From: Izhakiella australiensis
Lineage (GTDB): Bacteria > Pseudomonadota > Gammaproteobacteria > Enterobacterales > Enterobacteriaceae
DNA length: 64,000 nucleotides
Direction of reading: 5' to 3'
Assembly: GCF_002006995.1 (NCBI RefSeq)
Contig: NZ_MRUL01000002.1
Location: forward strand, 248,001-312,000
In this document: one piece after another, positions 28,758 to 40,816 of the stretch
How the letters are laid out: the number at the start of each line of letters is the position of its first letter
Position numbering within the stretch: the stretch's first letter is position 1
Notes under the pieces: generated by a model
What the model was told of the DNA's origin: nothing
Databases searched by the model: none
What the model saw: the letters and a program-made list of their open reading frames with translations, nothing else
Made by a program: the position numbers and the translations under genes

Positions 28758-31145
28758 TCAATCCCTCAAGGTTGCCTGGAATCGCTCTTTTAATACCGCA
28801 ACACATTTGGCGACGGTTGCGGCAATCTCCTCTTCTTCCAGTGTCCGGGCGGTATCTTGCAGAATAAGGCTGATAGCAAGGCTCTTCTGACCCTCATTTA
28901 CACCCTTGCCGCGGTACACGTCAAACAAGTTTACGCCAACTACCTGATTTACGCCAACTTTCTTACACTCTGCGATGATATCTGCTGCGGGCACCTTTTC
29001 ATCGACCACCACAGCGATGTCGCGGCGGTTCGCCGGGAAGCGAGAAATCTCGCTGGCCTGCGGCAACGCGCGCTGCGAAAGTGCCTGCCACAGCAGTTCA
29101 AACACCACCGTACGCCCGTTGAGATCCAGCTTACGCTCCAGCTCCGGATGCACCACGCCGATAAAACCGACGCGCTCGCCGTCGAGATAAATTGCCGCAC
29201 TTTGTCCGGGGTGCAATGCCGGATTAGCTTCGGCGCGAAACTCAACTGTATCCAGTTTACCGGTTAAATCCAATACCGCTTCTAAATCGCCTTTTAAATC
29301 ATAGAAGTCAACGGCCTGACGCGCCAGATCCCAATGCTCTTCATAGCGATTTCCGCTAATAACCCCTGACAGCATAACATCCTGACGAATACCGAGGTTC
29401 GCCTGAGTATCAGGCACAAAGCGCAGTCCGCTTTCAAACAGGCGAACTCGCCCCTGCTGGCGGTTCTGGTTATACACCACCGCCCCGAGTAAACCGCTCC
29501 ACAGCGAGAGACGCATTGCCGACATATCAACCGAGATCGGACTCGGCAGCAGCAGGTGCTCCTCGTCCGGATGTATCAGCTTTTGCGCTTTCGGATCGAC
29601 AAAACTATAGGTAATTGCTTCCTGATAGCCCTTGTCCACCAGCATCGATTTGACGCGCTTGAGAGACAGCGCCGCCTCGCGATGTTCCGTCATTACCAGG
29701 CTGGCCTGCACCGGGACGTCCGGAATGTTGTTATAGCCATAGACGCGAGCGACTTCTTCAATAAGATCCTCTTCGATAGCCATATCGAAGCGCCAGCCTG
29801 GTGCGACCGCCGTCCATTTACCCGCCTCTTCCGTTATCTCACAGCCAAGACGACGTAAAATATCGGATACATCCCGATCGCTGACGTGATGACCAATTAA
29901 GCGGTCGAGTTTTTCACGGCGCAGCACGATGGTTGCCGCTTTCGGCAGCGCCGCATCGTGAGTAACATCAATTATCGGTCCGGCCTCACCGCCGCATATT
30001 GCTAACAGCAGCGCCGTCGCGCGCTCCATCGCCTTATGCTGCAACGCCGGATCGACGCCGCGCTCATAGCGATGTGAAGCGTCGGTATGCAAACCATGGC
30101 GACGAGCGCGCCCGGTAATGGCCAGCGGATCGAAGAACGCGCATTCAAACAGAATATTACGCGTTTCAGCGTTGACGCCGGAATGTTCACCGCCAAAAAT
30201 TCCGCCCATCGCCAGCGCTTTATGGTGATCGGCAATAACCACGGTATCAGCGCTCAGCTTCGCCTCGCTGCCATCAAGCAGCGTCAGCGTTTCATCCTGC
30301 TGCGCCATGCGAACGATGATGCCACCGTCGATGCGATCAAGGTCGAACGCATGCATCGGCTGTCCCAGTTCCAGCAGGACGAAATTGGTTATATCCACCA
30401 CCGGGTCGATGGAGCGAATACCGCAGCGACGCAGCTTCTCTGCCATCCACAGCGGCGTGTCGGCTTTGACGTTAATCCCCTTAACAACCCGTCCCAGATA
30501 GCGCGGACAGGCCTGCGTCGCATCAACGCGAATCGGGAACGTATCGTCAATCGTCGCGCTGACGGGTTCCATTGCGGGAGGCGTCAGCGTCAACTTGTTC
30601 AGTACCGCCACGTCGCGTGCAATGCCGATAATGCTCAGGCAGTCGGCGCGGTTCGGCGTGACGCTGATTTCAATCGTATTATCATCAAACTGCAAATAAT
30701 CGCGAATATCGCGGCCCGTTTCGGCATCAAGCGGCAGTTCAATAATGCCGCTGTGGTCGTCGGAGACACCCAGCTCCGACCATGAGCACAGCATGCCCTC
30801 TGAAGGCTCACCGCGCAGCTTTGCCGCTTTAATTTTAAAGTCGCCCGGCAGCACGGCGCCGACGGTGGCAACCGCAACCTTCAGCCCCTGACGGCAATTA
30901 GGCGCGCCGCAGACGATATCAAGCAGGCGTTCGCCGCCGACGTTAACTTTTGTCACCCGCAGCTTATCGGCGTTTGGATGCTGCGCGCATTCCACAACCT
31001 CGCCGACCACCACGCCGTTGAACGGACCGGCAACGGCGTCAACGCCGTCGACTTCCAGACCGGCCATGGTGATTTGTTCCGCCAGCGCGGCGCTGTCGAT
31101 GGCCGGGTTAACCCATTCACGTAACCAGAGTTCACTGAATTTCAT
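28758..31145 (-). CDS. pheT: Phenylalanyl-tRNA synthetase beta subunit
   Basis: Editing and tRNA-binding subunit of the alpha2-beta2 enzyme. The 795 residues have the N-terminal tRNA-binding OB-fold ([34 protein letters not shown]), the B3/B4 editing region ([18 protein letters not shown]) and the C-terminal anticodon-binding fold. It is 15 bases after pheS and four before ihfA. Confidence 0.98.
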   Translation of the reverse strand: MKFSELWLREWVNPAIDSAALAEQITMAGLEVDGVDAVAGPFNGVVVGEVVECAQHPNADKLRVTKVNVGGERLLDIVCGAPNCRQGLKVAVATVGAVLPGDFKIKAAKLRGEPSEGMLCSWSELGVSDDHSGIIELPLDAETGRDIRDYLQFDDNTIEISVTPNRADCLSIIGIARDVAVLNKLTLTPPAMEPVSATIDDTFPIRVDATQACPRYLGRVVKGINVKADTPLWMAEKLRRCGIRSIDPVVDITNFVLLELGQPMHAFDLDRIDGGIIVRMAQQDETLTLLDGSEAKLSADTVVIADHHKALAMGGIFGGEHSGVNAETRNILFECAFFDPLAITGRARRHGLHTDASHRYERGVDPALQHKAMERATALLLAICGGEAGPIIDVTHDAALPKAATIVLRREKLDRLIGHHVSDRDVSDILRRLGCEITEEAGKWTAVAPGWRFDMAIEEDLIEEVARVYGYNNIPDVPVQASLVMTEHREAALSLKRVKSMLVDKGYQEAITYSFVDPKAQKLIHPDEEHLLLPSPISVDMSAMRLSLWSGLLGAVVYNQNRQQGRVRLFESGLRFVPDTQANLGIRQDVMLSGVISGNRYEEHWDLARQAVDFYDLKGDLEAVLDLTGKLDTVEFRAEANPALHPGQSAAIYLDGERVGFIGVVHPELERKLDLNGRTVVFELLWQALSQRALPQASEISRFPANRRDIAVVVDEKVPAADIIAECKKVGVNQVVGVNLFDVYRGKGVNEGQKSLAISLILQDTARTLEEEEIAATVAKCVAVLKERFQATLRD

Positions 31146-31160
31146 TGGTATAACCTGCCC

Positions 31161-32177
<1,017 letters not shown>

Positions 32178-32213
32178 TTATCATTAACGGTAAAAGCTGC
32201 AGGTCGCGGACAT

Positions 32214-32240
32214 AAAAAAACCTCCACAAGGGAGGCTTTT
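32214..32240 (-). terminator. Attenuator of the pheST operon
   Basis: Minus-strand hairpin CCTCC/GGAGG extended by flanking A/T pairs, followed by seven T, between pheM and pheS. Together with the Phe-rich leader it forms a classic amino-acid attenuator; the alternative stem can form between the GGAAAA repeats at 32250 and 32312. Confidence 0.9.
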
Positions 32241-32285
32241 CGCGCGATTTTCCGTTTCTTTTCTTTGCGCAAAAGCCCCCGAATG

Positions 32286-32330
32286 TCAGGTGCTAAAGTA
32301 AAAAAAGAAACGGAAAATAGCAGCATTCAT
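32286..32330 (-). CDS. pheM: pheST operon leader peptide PheM
   Basis: A 14-codon frame encoding [14 protein letters not shown] with five phenylalanines, read by ribosomes to sense charged tRNA-Phe. It has the length and sequence I recall for the E. coli leader. It precedes the attenuator by some 45 bases and is followed by pheS. Confidence 0.93.
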
Positions 32331-32505
32331 GCTTGCGTTACCTAAGTTTGAATTACGTGTCAGCTCTATTGAAAATCGCTGGCGTTAAAAAGTCAATCTT
32401 TTGCTCAGGTTAGCCTGCTTTTAGCCCGGATTCTGAACTTGCTGCCCACTCAGCACAGGATGATGGCTGAAGTGACGCCGGTTGCTATTTGCGGCTTAGT
32501 GCGCA

Positions 32506-32534
32506 AAACAAAAGAGGGAGCAAAGCTCCCTCTT
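32506..32534 (-). terminator. Terminator after rplT
   Basis: Perfect nine-base stem AAGAGGGAG/CTCCCTCTT with a five-base loop; on the minus strand followed by TTTGTTTTG. It separates infC-rpmI-rplT from pheMST, probably incompletely. Confidence 0.85.
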
Positions 32535-32542
32535 CGTAAGGC

Positions 32543-32914
<372 letters not shown>

Positions 32915-32985
32915 TCAAATTCTGTTGTTACCCACCTGCGTATTGCCGTTGCACTGCGCAAGTTAGCGGGCTGAAAAAAGTTAAC

Positions 32986-33267
<282 letters not shown>

Positions 33268-33282
33268 TTATTACTTGATGGC

Positions 33283-33828
<546 letters not shown>

Positions 33829-35757
33829 TTATTCCTCCAATTGATGAAGATTGCGGCTGCGAATCTCTTGTTGCAGCTTCTCGATTACATCGTTTACGTC
33901 CATGGTACCAAGGTCTTTACCACGGCGGGTGCGCACGGCGACAGCGCCGGCCTCAACCTCTTTGTCACCGCAGACCAGCATGTAGGGTACGCGACGTAAA
34001 GTGTGCTCGCGGATTTTAAAGCCTATCTTCTCGTTTCTCAAGTCTGCTTTTACCCGAATGCCGACATTCTGCAATTTTTTCGTCAGTTCGGATACATAAT
34101 CAGACTGGCTATCGGTGATATTCATCACCACTACCTGCACCGGAGAGAGCCAGGTTGGGAAGAAACCGGCAAACTCTTCAGTCAAAATACCAATAAAGCG
34201 CTCCATCGAACCAAGAATAGCACGATGAATCATTACCGGCGTTTGCCGGTCGTTATTTTCACCTACGTAGGTGGCGTCCAGGCGCTTCGGCAGCGAGAAG
34301 TCCAGCTGCACGGTTCCGCACTGCCAGGCGCGATCGAGGCAGTCGTACAGCGTAAACTCAATTTTCGGCCCGTAGAAAGCGCCCTCGCCCGGCTGAAACT
34401 CAAAAGGAATGTTATTTTCGTTCAGCGCCGCCGCCAGGTCCTCTTCCGCGCGATCCCACATATCGTCACTGCCGATACGTTTTTCCGGACGGGTAGAGAG
34501 TTTAACCACGATTTTCTCAAAGCCAAAGGTGCTGTACATGTCATAAACCATGCGGATACAGCTATTGACCTCATCACGCACCTGATCTTCGGTGCAGAAG
34601 ATATGCGCGTCGTCCTGGGTAAAGCCGCGAACGCGCATCAGGCCATGCAGCGCGCCAGACGGTTCGTTGCGGTGGCAGCTACCAAACTCCGCCATGCGCA
34701 GCGGCAGGTCGCGGTATGATTTTAGCCCCTGATTGAAAATCTGTACGTGTCCCGGACAGTTCATCGGCTTAATGCAGTATTCACGGTTCTCTGAAGAGGT
34801 GGTGAACATTGCTTCTTTGTAGTTTTCCCAGTGGCCGGTCTTTTCCCACAGCACGCGGTCCATCATAAATGGACCCTTCACTTCCTGATACTGGTACTCT
34901 TTCAGTTTGGAGCGCACGAACACTTCCAACTCGCGGAAAATCGTCCAGCCATCATTGTGCCAGAATACCATGCCCGGCGCTTCTTCCTGCATATGGTAGA
35001 GATCAAGCTGCTTACCGATTTTACGGTGATCACGCTTGGCCGCTTCTTCCAGGCGCAGCAGATAAGCCGCCAGCTGTTTCTTATCAGCCCAGGCGGTACC
35101 GTAAATGCGCTGCAGCATTTTGTTGCTGCTGTCACCGCGCCAGTAGGCACCCGCGGTTTTTTGCAATTTAAAGTGATGACAAAAACGCATATTCGGCACG
35201 TGCGGACCGCGGCACATATCGACATATTCTTCGTGATGATAAAGTCCCGGGCGATCGTCACGGGCGATATTTTCATCAAGAATGGTGATTTTGTATGCTT
35301 CGCCGCGCGCCGCGAATGCGTCACGCGCTTCCTGCCAGCTTACTTTTTTCTTCACCACGTCATAATTTTTTTCCGCCAGCAAATGCATGCGCTTTTCCAG
35401 CAGATCAAGGTCTTCCTGCGTCAGGGTATGGTCCAAATCGACGTCATAATAAAAACCGTTGTCGATAACCGGACCAATTGCCATTTTGGTATCCGGCCAC
35501 AGTTGCTTAATCGCGTGACCCAGCAGGTGCGCGCAGGAGTGGCGAATGATTTCAACGCCGGCATCGTCTTTAGCGGTAATGATTGAAACGGCGGCGTCTT
35601 CGCTGATGGGGTCAACAGCATCGACCAGTTCGCCATTTACCCGACCAGCAATGCAGGCTTTAGCCAAACCGGGGCCGATATCCTGGGCGATCTCCATGAC
35701 GCTAACGGCATGGTCAAACTCGCGCTTGCTGCCGTCGGGAAGAGTAATTACGGGCAT
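33829..35757 (-). CDS. thrS: Threonyl-tRNA synthetase
   Basis: Charges tRNA-Thr, edits serine and represses its own translation. The 642 residues comprise a TGS domain (1-60), the editing domain ([16 protein letters not shown] about 73-88), the class II core with [14 protein letters not shown] and [11 protein letters not shown], and an anticodon-binding domain ending with [10 protein letters not shown]. It heads the thrS-infC-rpmI-rplT series. The tRNA-like hairpin upstream is its operator. Confidence 0.98.
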   Translation of the reverse strand: MPVITLPDGSKREFDHAVSVMEIAQDIGPGLAKACIAGRVNGELVDAVDPISEDAAVSIITAKDDAGVEIIRHSCAHLLGHAIKQLWPDTKMAIGPVIDNGFYYDVDLDHTLTQEDLDLLEKRMHLLAEKNYDVVKKKVSWQEARDAFAARGEAYKITILDENIARDDRPGLYHHEEYVDMCRGPHVPNMRFCHHFKLQKTAGAYWRGDSSNKMLQRIYGTAWADKKQLAAYLLRLEEAAKRDHRKIGKQLDLYHMQEEAPGMVFWHNDGWTIFRELEVFVRSKLKEYQYQEVKGPFMMDRVLWEKTGHWENYKEAMFTTSSENREYCIKPMNCPGHVQIFNQGLKSYRDLPLRMAEFGSCHRNEPSGALHGLMRVRGFTQDDAHIFCTEDQVRDEVNSCIRMVYDMYSTFGFEKIVVKLSTRPEKRIGSDDMWDRAEEDLAAALNENNIPFEFQPGEGAFYGPKIEFTLYDCLDRAWQCGTVQLDFSLPKRLDATYVGENNDRQTPVMIHRAILGSMERFIGILTEEFAGFFPTWLSPVQVVVMNITDSQSDYVSELTKKLQNVGIRVKADLRNEKIGFKIREHTLRRVPYMLVCGDKEVEAGAVAVRTRRGKDLGTMDVNDVIEKLQQEIRSRNLHQLEE

Positions 35758-35778
35758 GTTACATCCTTAATTGCAGTG

Positions 35779-35799
35779 GTATTCCACACGCAGGAATAC
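35779..35799 (-). promoter_or_regulatory. thrS translational operator, anticodon-arm mimic
   Basis: On the minus strand GTATTCC and GGAATAC form a seven-base-pair stem around a seven-base loop TGCGTGT. The loop has CGT at its three central positions, equal to the CGU anticodon of a threonine tRNA. It sits 22-42 bases before the thrS ATG, where E. coli has operator domain 2 that binds ThrS and blocks the ribosome. Confidence 0.75.
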
Positions 35800-36056
35800 T
35801 TGCATTGGTTAATTTATTACGTACTTTCAGCCACATAGGGACTCAAATTAACCCACGTTTGCCAATTTGGTACACGACATGATACACAGCGTAAATGCCT
35901 CATCTCGTTCCTGTCGCTGAAGGGTAATCATTTTACACACACCGACGGCGATACTAAAGCGCAGATGTGTTTTACCGCAGGTTTTCCTGGGGCTGCGTCT
36001 GGCCCAGGCTAAGGGTGTATTCAGTCTTTTATCGCTACATAAGGAAGGGAAATATT

Positions 36057-36434
36057 ATGTTTCGGGTCGTCTCTGTGCTGGCGGTACTGGTGGCATCGCC
36101 AGCGATAGCAAGCGTGGGGGATTTAACCTTCAAAGTTGAAGAAAAAGTTGAGGTTTATTCCCGTACTTGCTTTGAGTCAATTGGTTATGTTGATAAGGAC
36201 GAAGTTGGCAATGAAAACCTTGATTTCAACTTAAACGCTGAGTGCGGAAAGCGACTGGCGGAACTCACGCGAGCGAACATTGGCAAGAGGTTGTCTGTCT
36301 ATTACGAGGGCAACAAACTGTCCAGCGCAAACATCGTTTCGGTTCTCAGAAATAGTTTCAGGCTTTCATCGAATGAAATGCCCCGCGTGGTGCTTTTGCA
36401 ACTGCTTAATGACTACGGGGTTAAACAGGAGTAG
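36057..36434 (+). CDS. Hypothetical exported protein with a SecD-P1-like segment
   Basis: Unrecognised protein of 125 residues. It starts MFRVVSVLAVLVASPAIASVG, a convincing signal peptide, behind the SD AAGGAAGGGA; 30 more codons upstream are open but lack an SD. The segment ANIGKRLSVYYEGNKLSSANI resembles the head of the SecD P1 domain (GKRLAIxxDGxxISAP), suggesting a small periplasmic protein of that fold. Two cysteines (TCFES; AECGK) could form a disulfide. It is A/T-richer than its neighbours and sits in the thrS-ydiY gap, so it may be an acquired gene. Confidence 0.65.
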   Translation: MFRVVSVLAVLVASPAIASVGDLTFKVEEKVEVYSRTCFESIGYVDKDEVGNENLDFNLNAECGKRLAELTRANIGKRLSVYYEGNKLSSANIVSVLRNSFRLSSNEMPRVVLLQLLNDYGVKQE

Positions 36435-36553
36435 CCAGGACGTAGCAGCCCGCCCAACAGAATTATTCTTTAATAGATTGCCACCTCTGGTAATAAGCGG
36501 GTTTCCAGCCGGCTGCTACACTTTAAAATCCACAAACCAAAAAGGAGCAAAAC

Positions 36554-36805
36554 ATGTTATCAGGCAAAGCGAAAGATAAAGCAGAAGAATTCGCTGGCTT
36601 AGCAGAGGAAGCCTACGGTGAAGCCGCTGACGCCCCTGGCCATCGCTTACGTGGCGCGACTCGCCGCTATGCGGCTCAGGCCAGCGATACCGCACGTGAA
36701 GTAACCAGCAACGTGCGTGACCAGGTCTCTGATAACCCGATTTCCGGTCTGGCAATCGCCGCTGGCGTTGGCGTTATTTTCGGTTACCTGCTTGGCCGCA
36801 GATAA
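36554..36805 (+). CDS. Small CsbD/YqjD-like membrane-anchored stress protein
   Basis: An 83-residue protein with an excellent SD (AAAAGGAGC). The head MLSGKAKDKAEEFAGLAEEA resembles CsbD-type stress proteins; the middle is a charged amphipathic helix; the end is a glycine-zipper membrane anchor, GLAIAAGVGVIFGYLLGRR, as in the YqjD/ElaB/YgaM (DUF883) group that tethers ribosomes to the inner membrane in stationary phase. The assignment to that group is from the C-terminal pattern; function is inferred. Confidence 0.7.
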   Translation: MLSGKAKDKAEEFAGLAEEAYGEAADAPGHRLRGATRRYAAQASDTAREVTSNVRDQVSDNPISGLAIAAGVGVIFGYLLGRR

Positions 36806-36844
36806 GCAAGCCGCAGCATAGACCATCAAGATAGTGCGCAATAC

Positions 36845-36879
36845 AAAAAAGCCGCCTCATTTTATGAAGGCGGCTTTTA
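36845..36879. terminator. Bidirectional terminator between the CsbD-like gene and ydiY
   Basis: Stem AAAGCCGCCT/AGGCGGCTTT with an A/T-rich loop. It has T-runs on both strands, serving both convergent genes. Confidence 0.88.
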
Positions 36880-36897
36880 CATTGCAGCAACTCAGCG

Positions 36898-37653
36898 TTA
36901 CATGGCGTACGAAAGTTGAATAATGGTTTTGGTATCGGTGTGATCTGGCGCTGATTCAGGTGGACGCTGGTTCCAGGTGACGTTGTAGGCCAGCTTGAGG
37001 GCAAACTTCTCGTTCAACGCAACCTGTAGCCCGGTTTCGGAGTTTACCGTAGTGTCGTCACTGCCCAATACCGACACGCCCTGGATAAACTTGGTATTAT
37101 CAGTCAGCTGCCATTGGTAGGTAAGCGCACCGTATGCCAGCGCCTGAGTTTTATGACCACCATCGTGGTAATCGTCATAGCGAACGCCTGGACCGATTTC
37201 AGCACGCAGTGAGTGAACAGGACCATTAAGGATCTGGCGACCATAACCCACAGCAGCAACGGTACGGCCATCGTATCCATTAAAGCGGTCGCTGAGCCAG
37301 CTCACCTGGCCAAACAGATAATCAAAATCATTCACGTTGTAACGAGAACGGCCGCCTAAGGTGTAAGTTTCCGAAGAGCGCTCATCGTTTGAAGACGCGT
37401 TAGACGCATTGCCCCATAAGCTGTAAGCGGTTGACGGCTGATACCAGGTAGCATTTGCCGAAGCGGTTGCTGAAGAGCTTCTGGTGTTACCACTTTGCGC
37501 CAGATAGCCAGCCGCAACATCACCCTCAAAGGGTTTTTTGGCTGTGGATGGGTCATCCATGACGGTGAAAACTGCGTTGTCGGCGAAAGCCTGATGCGAA
37601 ACGATCCCAGCCGAGATGAGAAGAACTGCAGACAGCTTATTAAGCGTTTTCAT
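36898..37653 (-). CDS. ydiY: Acid-inducible DUF481 outer-membrane protein YdiY
   Basis: A 251-residue beta-rich protein with signal peptide MKTLNKLSAVLLISAGIVS...AFA and the DUF481 pattern of alternating beta strands (AAGYLAQSGNTRSSSATASA; YTLGGRSRYNVNDFDYLFG), ending in an aromatic-rich TIIQLSYAM. Such proteins are probably small outer-membrane barrels. E. coli YdiY is reported as acid-induced. Here pfkB, its usual neighbour, is missing. Confidence 0.88.
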   Translation of the reverse strand: MKTLNKLSAVLLISAGIVSHQAFADNAVFTVMDDPSTAKKPFEGDVAAGYLAQSGNTRSSSATASANATWYQPSTAYSLWGNASNASSNDERSSETYTLGGRSRYNVNDFDYLFGQVSWLSDRFNGYDGRTVAAVGYGRQILNGPVHSLRAEIGPGVRYDDYHDGGHKTQALAYGALTYQWQLTDNTKFIQGVSVLGSDDTTVNSETGLQVALNEKFALKLAYNVTWNQRPPESAPDHTDTKTIIQLSYAM

Positions 37654-37934
37654 TAAATTAAGACCCGTTACAACTTATTTAAAAAAGTTGAGTCTGAAGA
37701 GTTTTGCAAGGCGATCAATGCAATTTACGGTAAGTATCGTAACAAATTGTTAAATCACTCTTATAACTAAACATCCTGACAGACTTACCCCATCAAATCA
37801 GAACTTTCTGATGCGCACAATATTATAAGCCGACAAAGTTAAAAATACAGTGTATTTGCATGTTTACCGCCATCGGCTGCGGTGAAATGGGCTTACCAGG
37901 CTATGCTTAGCGTTATGCCGATAGGAGAGCAACC

Positions 37935-38237
37935 ATGAACGATCGTAACCCCAAAGCCTATGTTGTCACCCTTGAATATCATGAAGAGGGACTTGCCGAC
38001 CTTATGGAGCTAAACAGCGCAATGATTAACGGTGGATTTAAAACTGCGCTGCATGATAGCGATGGTCATCCCCATGAATTAGGAACCAACAGCTTCGGCA
38101 TCATCAGCGCCAATGACGAGGACACCCTGTGCAAACAGGCTGAAGGGTTAGCGGAAATGGCCCTCGACAAAAAGCCGGCGGTAAAAATTGCGACATTTGA
38201 AGCATTTTTAAGCCAACACGCTGATAATCGCCGTTAA
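37935..38237 (+). CDS. ydiZ: YdiZ, GhoS-like (DUF2622) small protein
   Basis: A 100-residue protein (MNDRNPKAYVVTLEYHEEGL) corresponding to E. coli YdiZ by synteny with yniA. The family is related to the antitoxin endoribonuclease GhoS, with a ferredoxin-like fold; the relation is from memory and not certain. No ghoT-like membrane peptide toxin is visible beside it. SD ATAGGAGAG. Confidence 0.75.
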   Translation: MNDRNPKAYVVTLEYHEEGLADLMELNSAMINGGFKTALHDSDGHPHELGTNSFGIISANDEDTLCKQAEGLAEMALDKKPAVKIATFEAFLSQHADNRR

Positions 38238-38323
38238 AACAGCGTAAACGCTGGCGCTTCGCTGAATATTGTTTAATATTTAGACGCTGAATTCGTTATT
38301 ATCGCGACAAGAGGACAACCGCT

Positions 38324-39220
38324 ATGTGGTCAGCCATTGCTCGTATGTTAAGCGAACAACTCGGTGAAGCGGAAATCACAGAACGCATTCCCCTGCCCGC
38401 TGGCGATGTTCACCCGGCGTGGCGCCTGCGCTATGGCGAATATGACATATTCGTCAAATGCAATAAGCGGGAAATGCTCGACTTATTCAGTTGGGAAGCC
38501 GACCAGCTGGCGCTGCTGGCCCGCAGCGATACCGTGCGGGTACCTGAAGTATATGGCGTCGGCAGCTATCGCGACGGCAGCTTCCTGCTAATGGAATATA
38601 TTCCGCTGGAACCGCTGGATAAAGCCGATGCATTTCTGCTTGGTCAACAGCTGGCAAGGCTTCATCAGTGGAGCGAACAGCCGCAGTACGGCCTCGATTT
38701 TGACAATAATCTGACCACCAGCCCACAGCCCAACAGCTGGCTAAGGCGCTGGTCCGTGTTTTTTGCCGAACAGCGTATCGGCTGGCAGCTGGAGCTGGCG
38801 GCAGAAAAAGGCATTCAGTATGGCGATGTCGACCTGATAGTTAACTGCGTGCAGAACACGCTACAGGGCCATAACCCGCAGCCCTCTCTGCTGCACGGTG
38901 ATTTGTGGCCGGCGAACTGCGGTGGCAGCGACGAAGGCCCATGGATTTTTGATCCCGCCTGCTACTGGGGAGACCGCGAGTGTGACCTTGCAATGCTCAG
39001 CTGGTTTCCTCAATTACCCGGTCAAATCTTCGAAGGTTATCAGTCGGTCTGGCCGCTAACGGTCGGTTATGCCCAGCGCCAGCCGGCTTATCAGCTCTAC
39101 TATTTGCTTAATCGGGCCAATGTTTTCGGCGGTCCGTGGCTGGGCGAAGCCCAGCAAGCGGTTGGAATATTGCTGGATAACGATCAAGTATTGGGCAAGC
39201 AGCACGCCCGCCCGGCCTGA
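38324..39220 (+). CDS. yniA: Fructosamine kinase family protein YniA
   Basis: A 298-residue kinase of the fructosamine/ribulosamine-3-kinase family, which phosphorylates glycated amines so that they fall apart (protein deglycation). Visible motifs are the catalytic LLHGDLWPANC (HGD) and the metal-binding IFDPACYWGDRECDLAM. E. coli YniA has been proposed as a deglycating kinase. It lies 86 bases after ydiZ and is convergent with yniB. Confidence 0.9.
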   Translation: MWSAIARMLSEQLGEAEITERIPLPAGDVHPAWRLRYGEYDIFVKCNKREMLDLFSWEADQLALLARSDTVRVPEVYGVGSYRDGSFLLMEYIPLEPLDKADAFLLGQQLARLHQWSEQPQYGLDFDNNLTTSPQPNSWLRRWSVFFAEQRIGWQLELAAEKGIQYGDVDLIVNCVQNTLQGHNPQPSLLHGDLWPANCGGSDEGPWIFDPACYWGDRECDLAMLSWFPQLPGQIFEGYQSVWPLTVGYAQRQPAYQLYYLLNRANVFGGPWLGEAQQAVGILLDNDQVLGKQHARPA

Positions 39221-39222
39221 AG

Positions 39223-39762
39223 TTAGTGAATAAAGCCGACAAGCTTAAGAATAAAGTAGCCGGCAACCACGATAATAATGGGCAAAATATAGAGCGGAAA
39301 AATCTGCAGGAAGATGGTGTGGTGCGGCATGACAATTTTGTTCTCCAGCTCCTGCCGGCTGTGCCCTTCTTCACCGCGCGCCTTTTCAAGAATCAGGCGA
39401 TCTTCAATGCCCTCACGTATATAACGATACTGACGCCACATACGCGCGCCGGATGCCTGTAGCGCCAGCCCGATAAAAATCAGAATAAAAATAATCCAGA
39501 AGCCGATATTGCTGCCGCCGTTAAAATTCGGCGTCGGCGAACTGCTCCATAAGCTGTTAAGAAACGGCGTATTGAAGCGCGCCACGTCGATCATCACATG
39601 AACAAAGTCCTGCATTACCGCATTAATTCCTTCACGCTTGTCGTGTTGCAGGTCGAGAAACTTCAGCAGAGAAATCAGCGTCGACAGAAATGCAGGAATA
39701 AAAATCACCCAGCCCAAAATGCGCTTGGCGATGGCAATTTTACCTGCCTGTTGGTAAGTCAT
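39223..39762 (-). CDS. yniB: Conserved membrane protein YniB
   Basis: A 179-residue inner-membrane protein with three hydrophobic segments (GWVIFIPAFLSTLISLLKFL; GFWIIFILIFIGLALQ; a C-terminal one). It begins MTYQQAGKIAIAKRILGW, matching E. coli YniB; GGAGAGGA lies in front of this ATG, so I do not use the one four codons earlier. Function unknown. Convergent with yniA. Confidence 0.88.
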   Translation of the reverse strand: MTYQQAGKIAIAKRILGWVIFIPAFLSTLISLLKFLDLQHDKREGINAVMQDFVHVMIDVARFNTPFLNSLWSSSPTPNFNGGSNIGFWIIFILIFIGLALQASGARMWRQYRYIREGIEDRLILEKARGEEGHSRQELENKIVMPHHTIFLQIFPLYILPIIIVVAGYFILKLVGFIH

Positions 39763-39934
39763 GTCCTCTCCCATCCGGATACAATTCTGGCAATAATTCT
39801 ACCTGCAGTTGCATAAAAGCGCCTGTAAATTCCCTCGGTTCAGCGTCTATAGCACTCTGATAACAAAAAAACCACGGTTTGGTAAGCCACGAATCACATG
39901 ATAATGTGTCGCAAAACTTTTCAGGAGACGCAGT

Positions 39935-40603
39935 ATGTCTTATACAAGACCGGTGCAGGCGGCAATATTCGATATGGATGGTTTGCTGATTGATTCAGAA
40001 CCTCTGTGGAAACAGTCCGAAATGGAAATTTTCGCCAGCCTCGGCGTTGACCTTTCACGCGCCGGTGAAGTGCCGGAAACGCTGGGTTTACGTATCGATC
40101 AGACGGTAAATCTATGGTACGACGTGCTGCCCTGGCAGGGTCCGGATCGTCAGGAAGTCACCGCCCGCATTATTACCCGCACGATTGAAAAGGTCGAAGA
40201 AACCCGTCCGCTGCTGCCGGGAGTCGAGCAGGCTCTGCGCTTATGCAAAGCCGAGGGGCTAAAAATCGGCCTCGCCTCCGCCTCCCCCCTGCACATGCTG
40301 GAAAAGGTCACTGAAATGTTCGCCATTCGGCCGTGGTTTGATGTGCTGGTTTCCGCAGAGCTACTCCCCCACAGCAAACCGCATCCGCAGGTATATCTGG
40401 ACGCCGCATTGCAGCTGGGCGTCGATCCCCTTAACTGCGTTACGCTGGAAGACTCCTTTAACGGCATGGTAGCGACCAAAGCCGCGCGCATGCGCTCCAT
40501 CGTCGTACCTGCGGCAGAATTCAGACAGGATGCCCGCTGGGCGCTGGCGGACGTCAAACTGGGCTCCCTTGAAGAGCTGGACAGCCGCCACCTGGCCGGC
40601 TAA
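39935..40603 (+). CDS. hxpB: Hexitol/sugar phosphatase HxpB (YniC), HAD family
   Basis: HAD-superfamily phosphatase of 222 residues acting on 2-deoxyglucose 6-phosphate and hexitol phosphates in E. coli. Motif I FDMDGLLIDSE has both catalytic aspartates, motif II is SAS in LASASPLHM, motif III the lysine in SKPHPQVYL and motif IV LEDSFNG. SD CAGGAGA. Confidence 0.93.
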   Translation: MSYTRPVQAAIFDMDGLLIDSEPLWKQSEMEIFASLGVDLSRAGEVPETLGLRIDQTVNLWYDVLPWQGPDRQEVTARIITRTIEKVEETRPLLPGVEQALRLCKAEGLKIGLASASPLHMLEKVTEMFAIRPWFDVLVSAELLPHSKPHPQVYLDAALQLGVDPLNCVTLEDSFNGMVATKAARMRSIVVPAAEFRQDARWALADVKLGSLEELDSRHLAG

Positions 40604-40780
40604 GGCAGCCGGCCCCTCAAGAGCGACGACGGTCCGGCAACGGCCCTGATTAAACCCTCATCCCGGCGCACTACGCTGAGACGAGGAAACGGCGCACTTA
40701 CAAACACCCATCCCCTGTAACCATTATGATTTATTTTTAGTTACAGGGTCACCATTGCCGGATACTGGATAAATTCCCTA

Positions 40781-40800
40781 TACTGGACAAATCACCAGTA
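40781..40800 (+). promoter_or_regulatory. Possible LexA box upstream of ydjM
   Basis: TACTGGACAAATCACCAGTA keeps the CTG-N10-CAG frame and the outer TA of the SOS box and is symmetric, but has G and C where the consensus has T and A next to the core. It lies 16 bases before the ydjM start. E. coli ydjM is LexA-controlled, which supports it. Confidence 0.5.
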
Positions 40801-40816
40801 ATCAATGGAAAATCCC

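Noticed and set aside
37935..38237. Complete type V toxin-antitoxin pair at ydiZ
   Set aside because: Although YdiZ may be related to GhoS, no short hydrophobic GhoT-like frame is found on either side.
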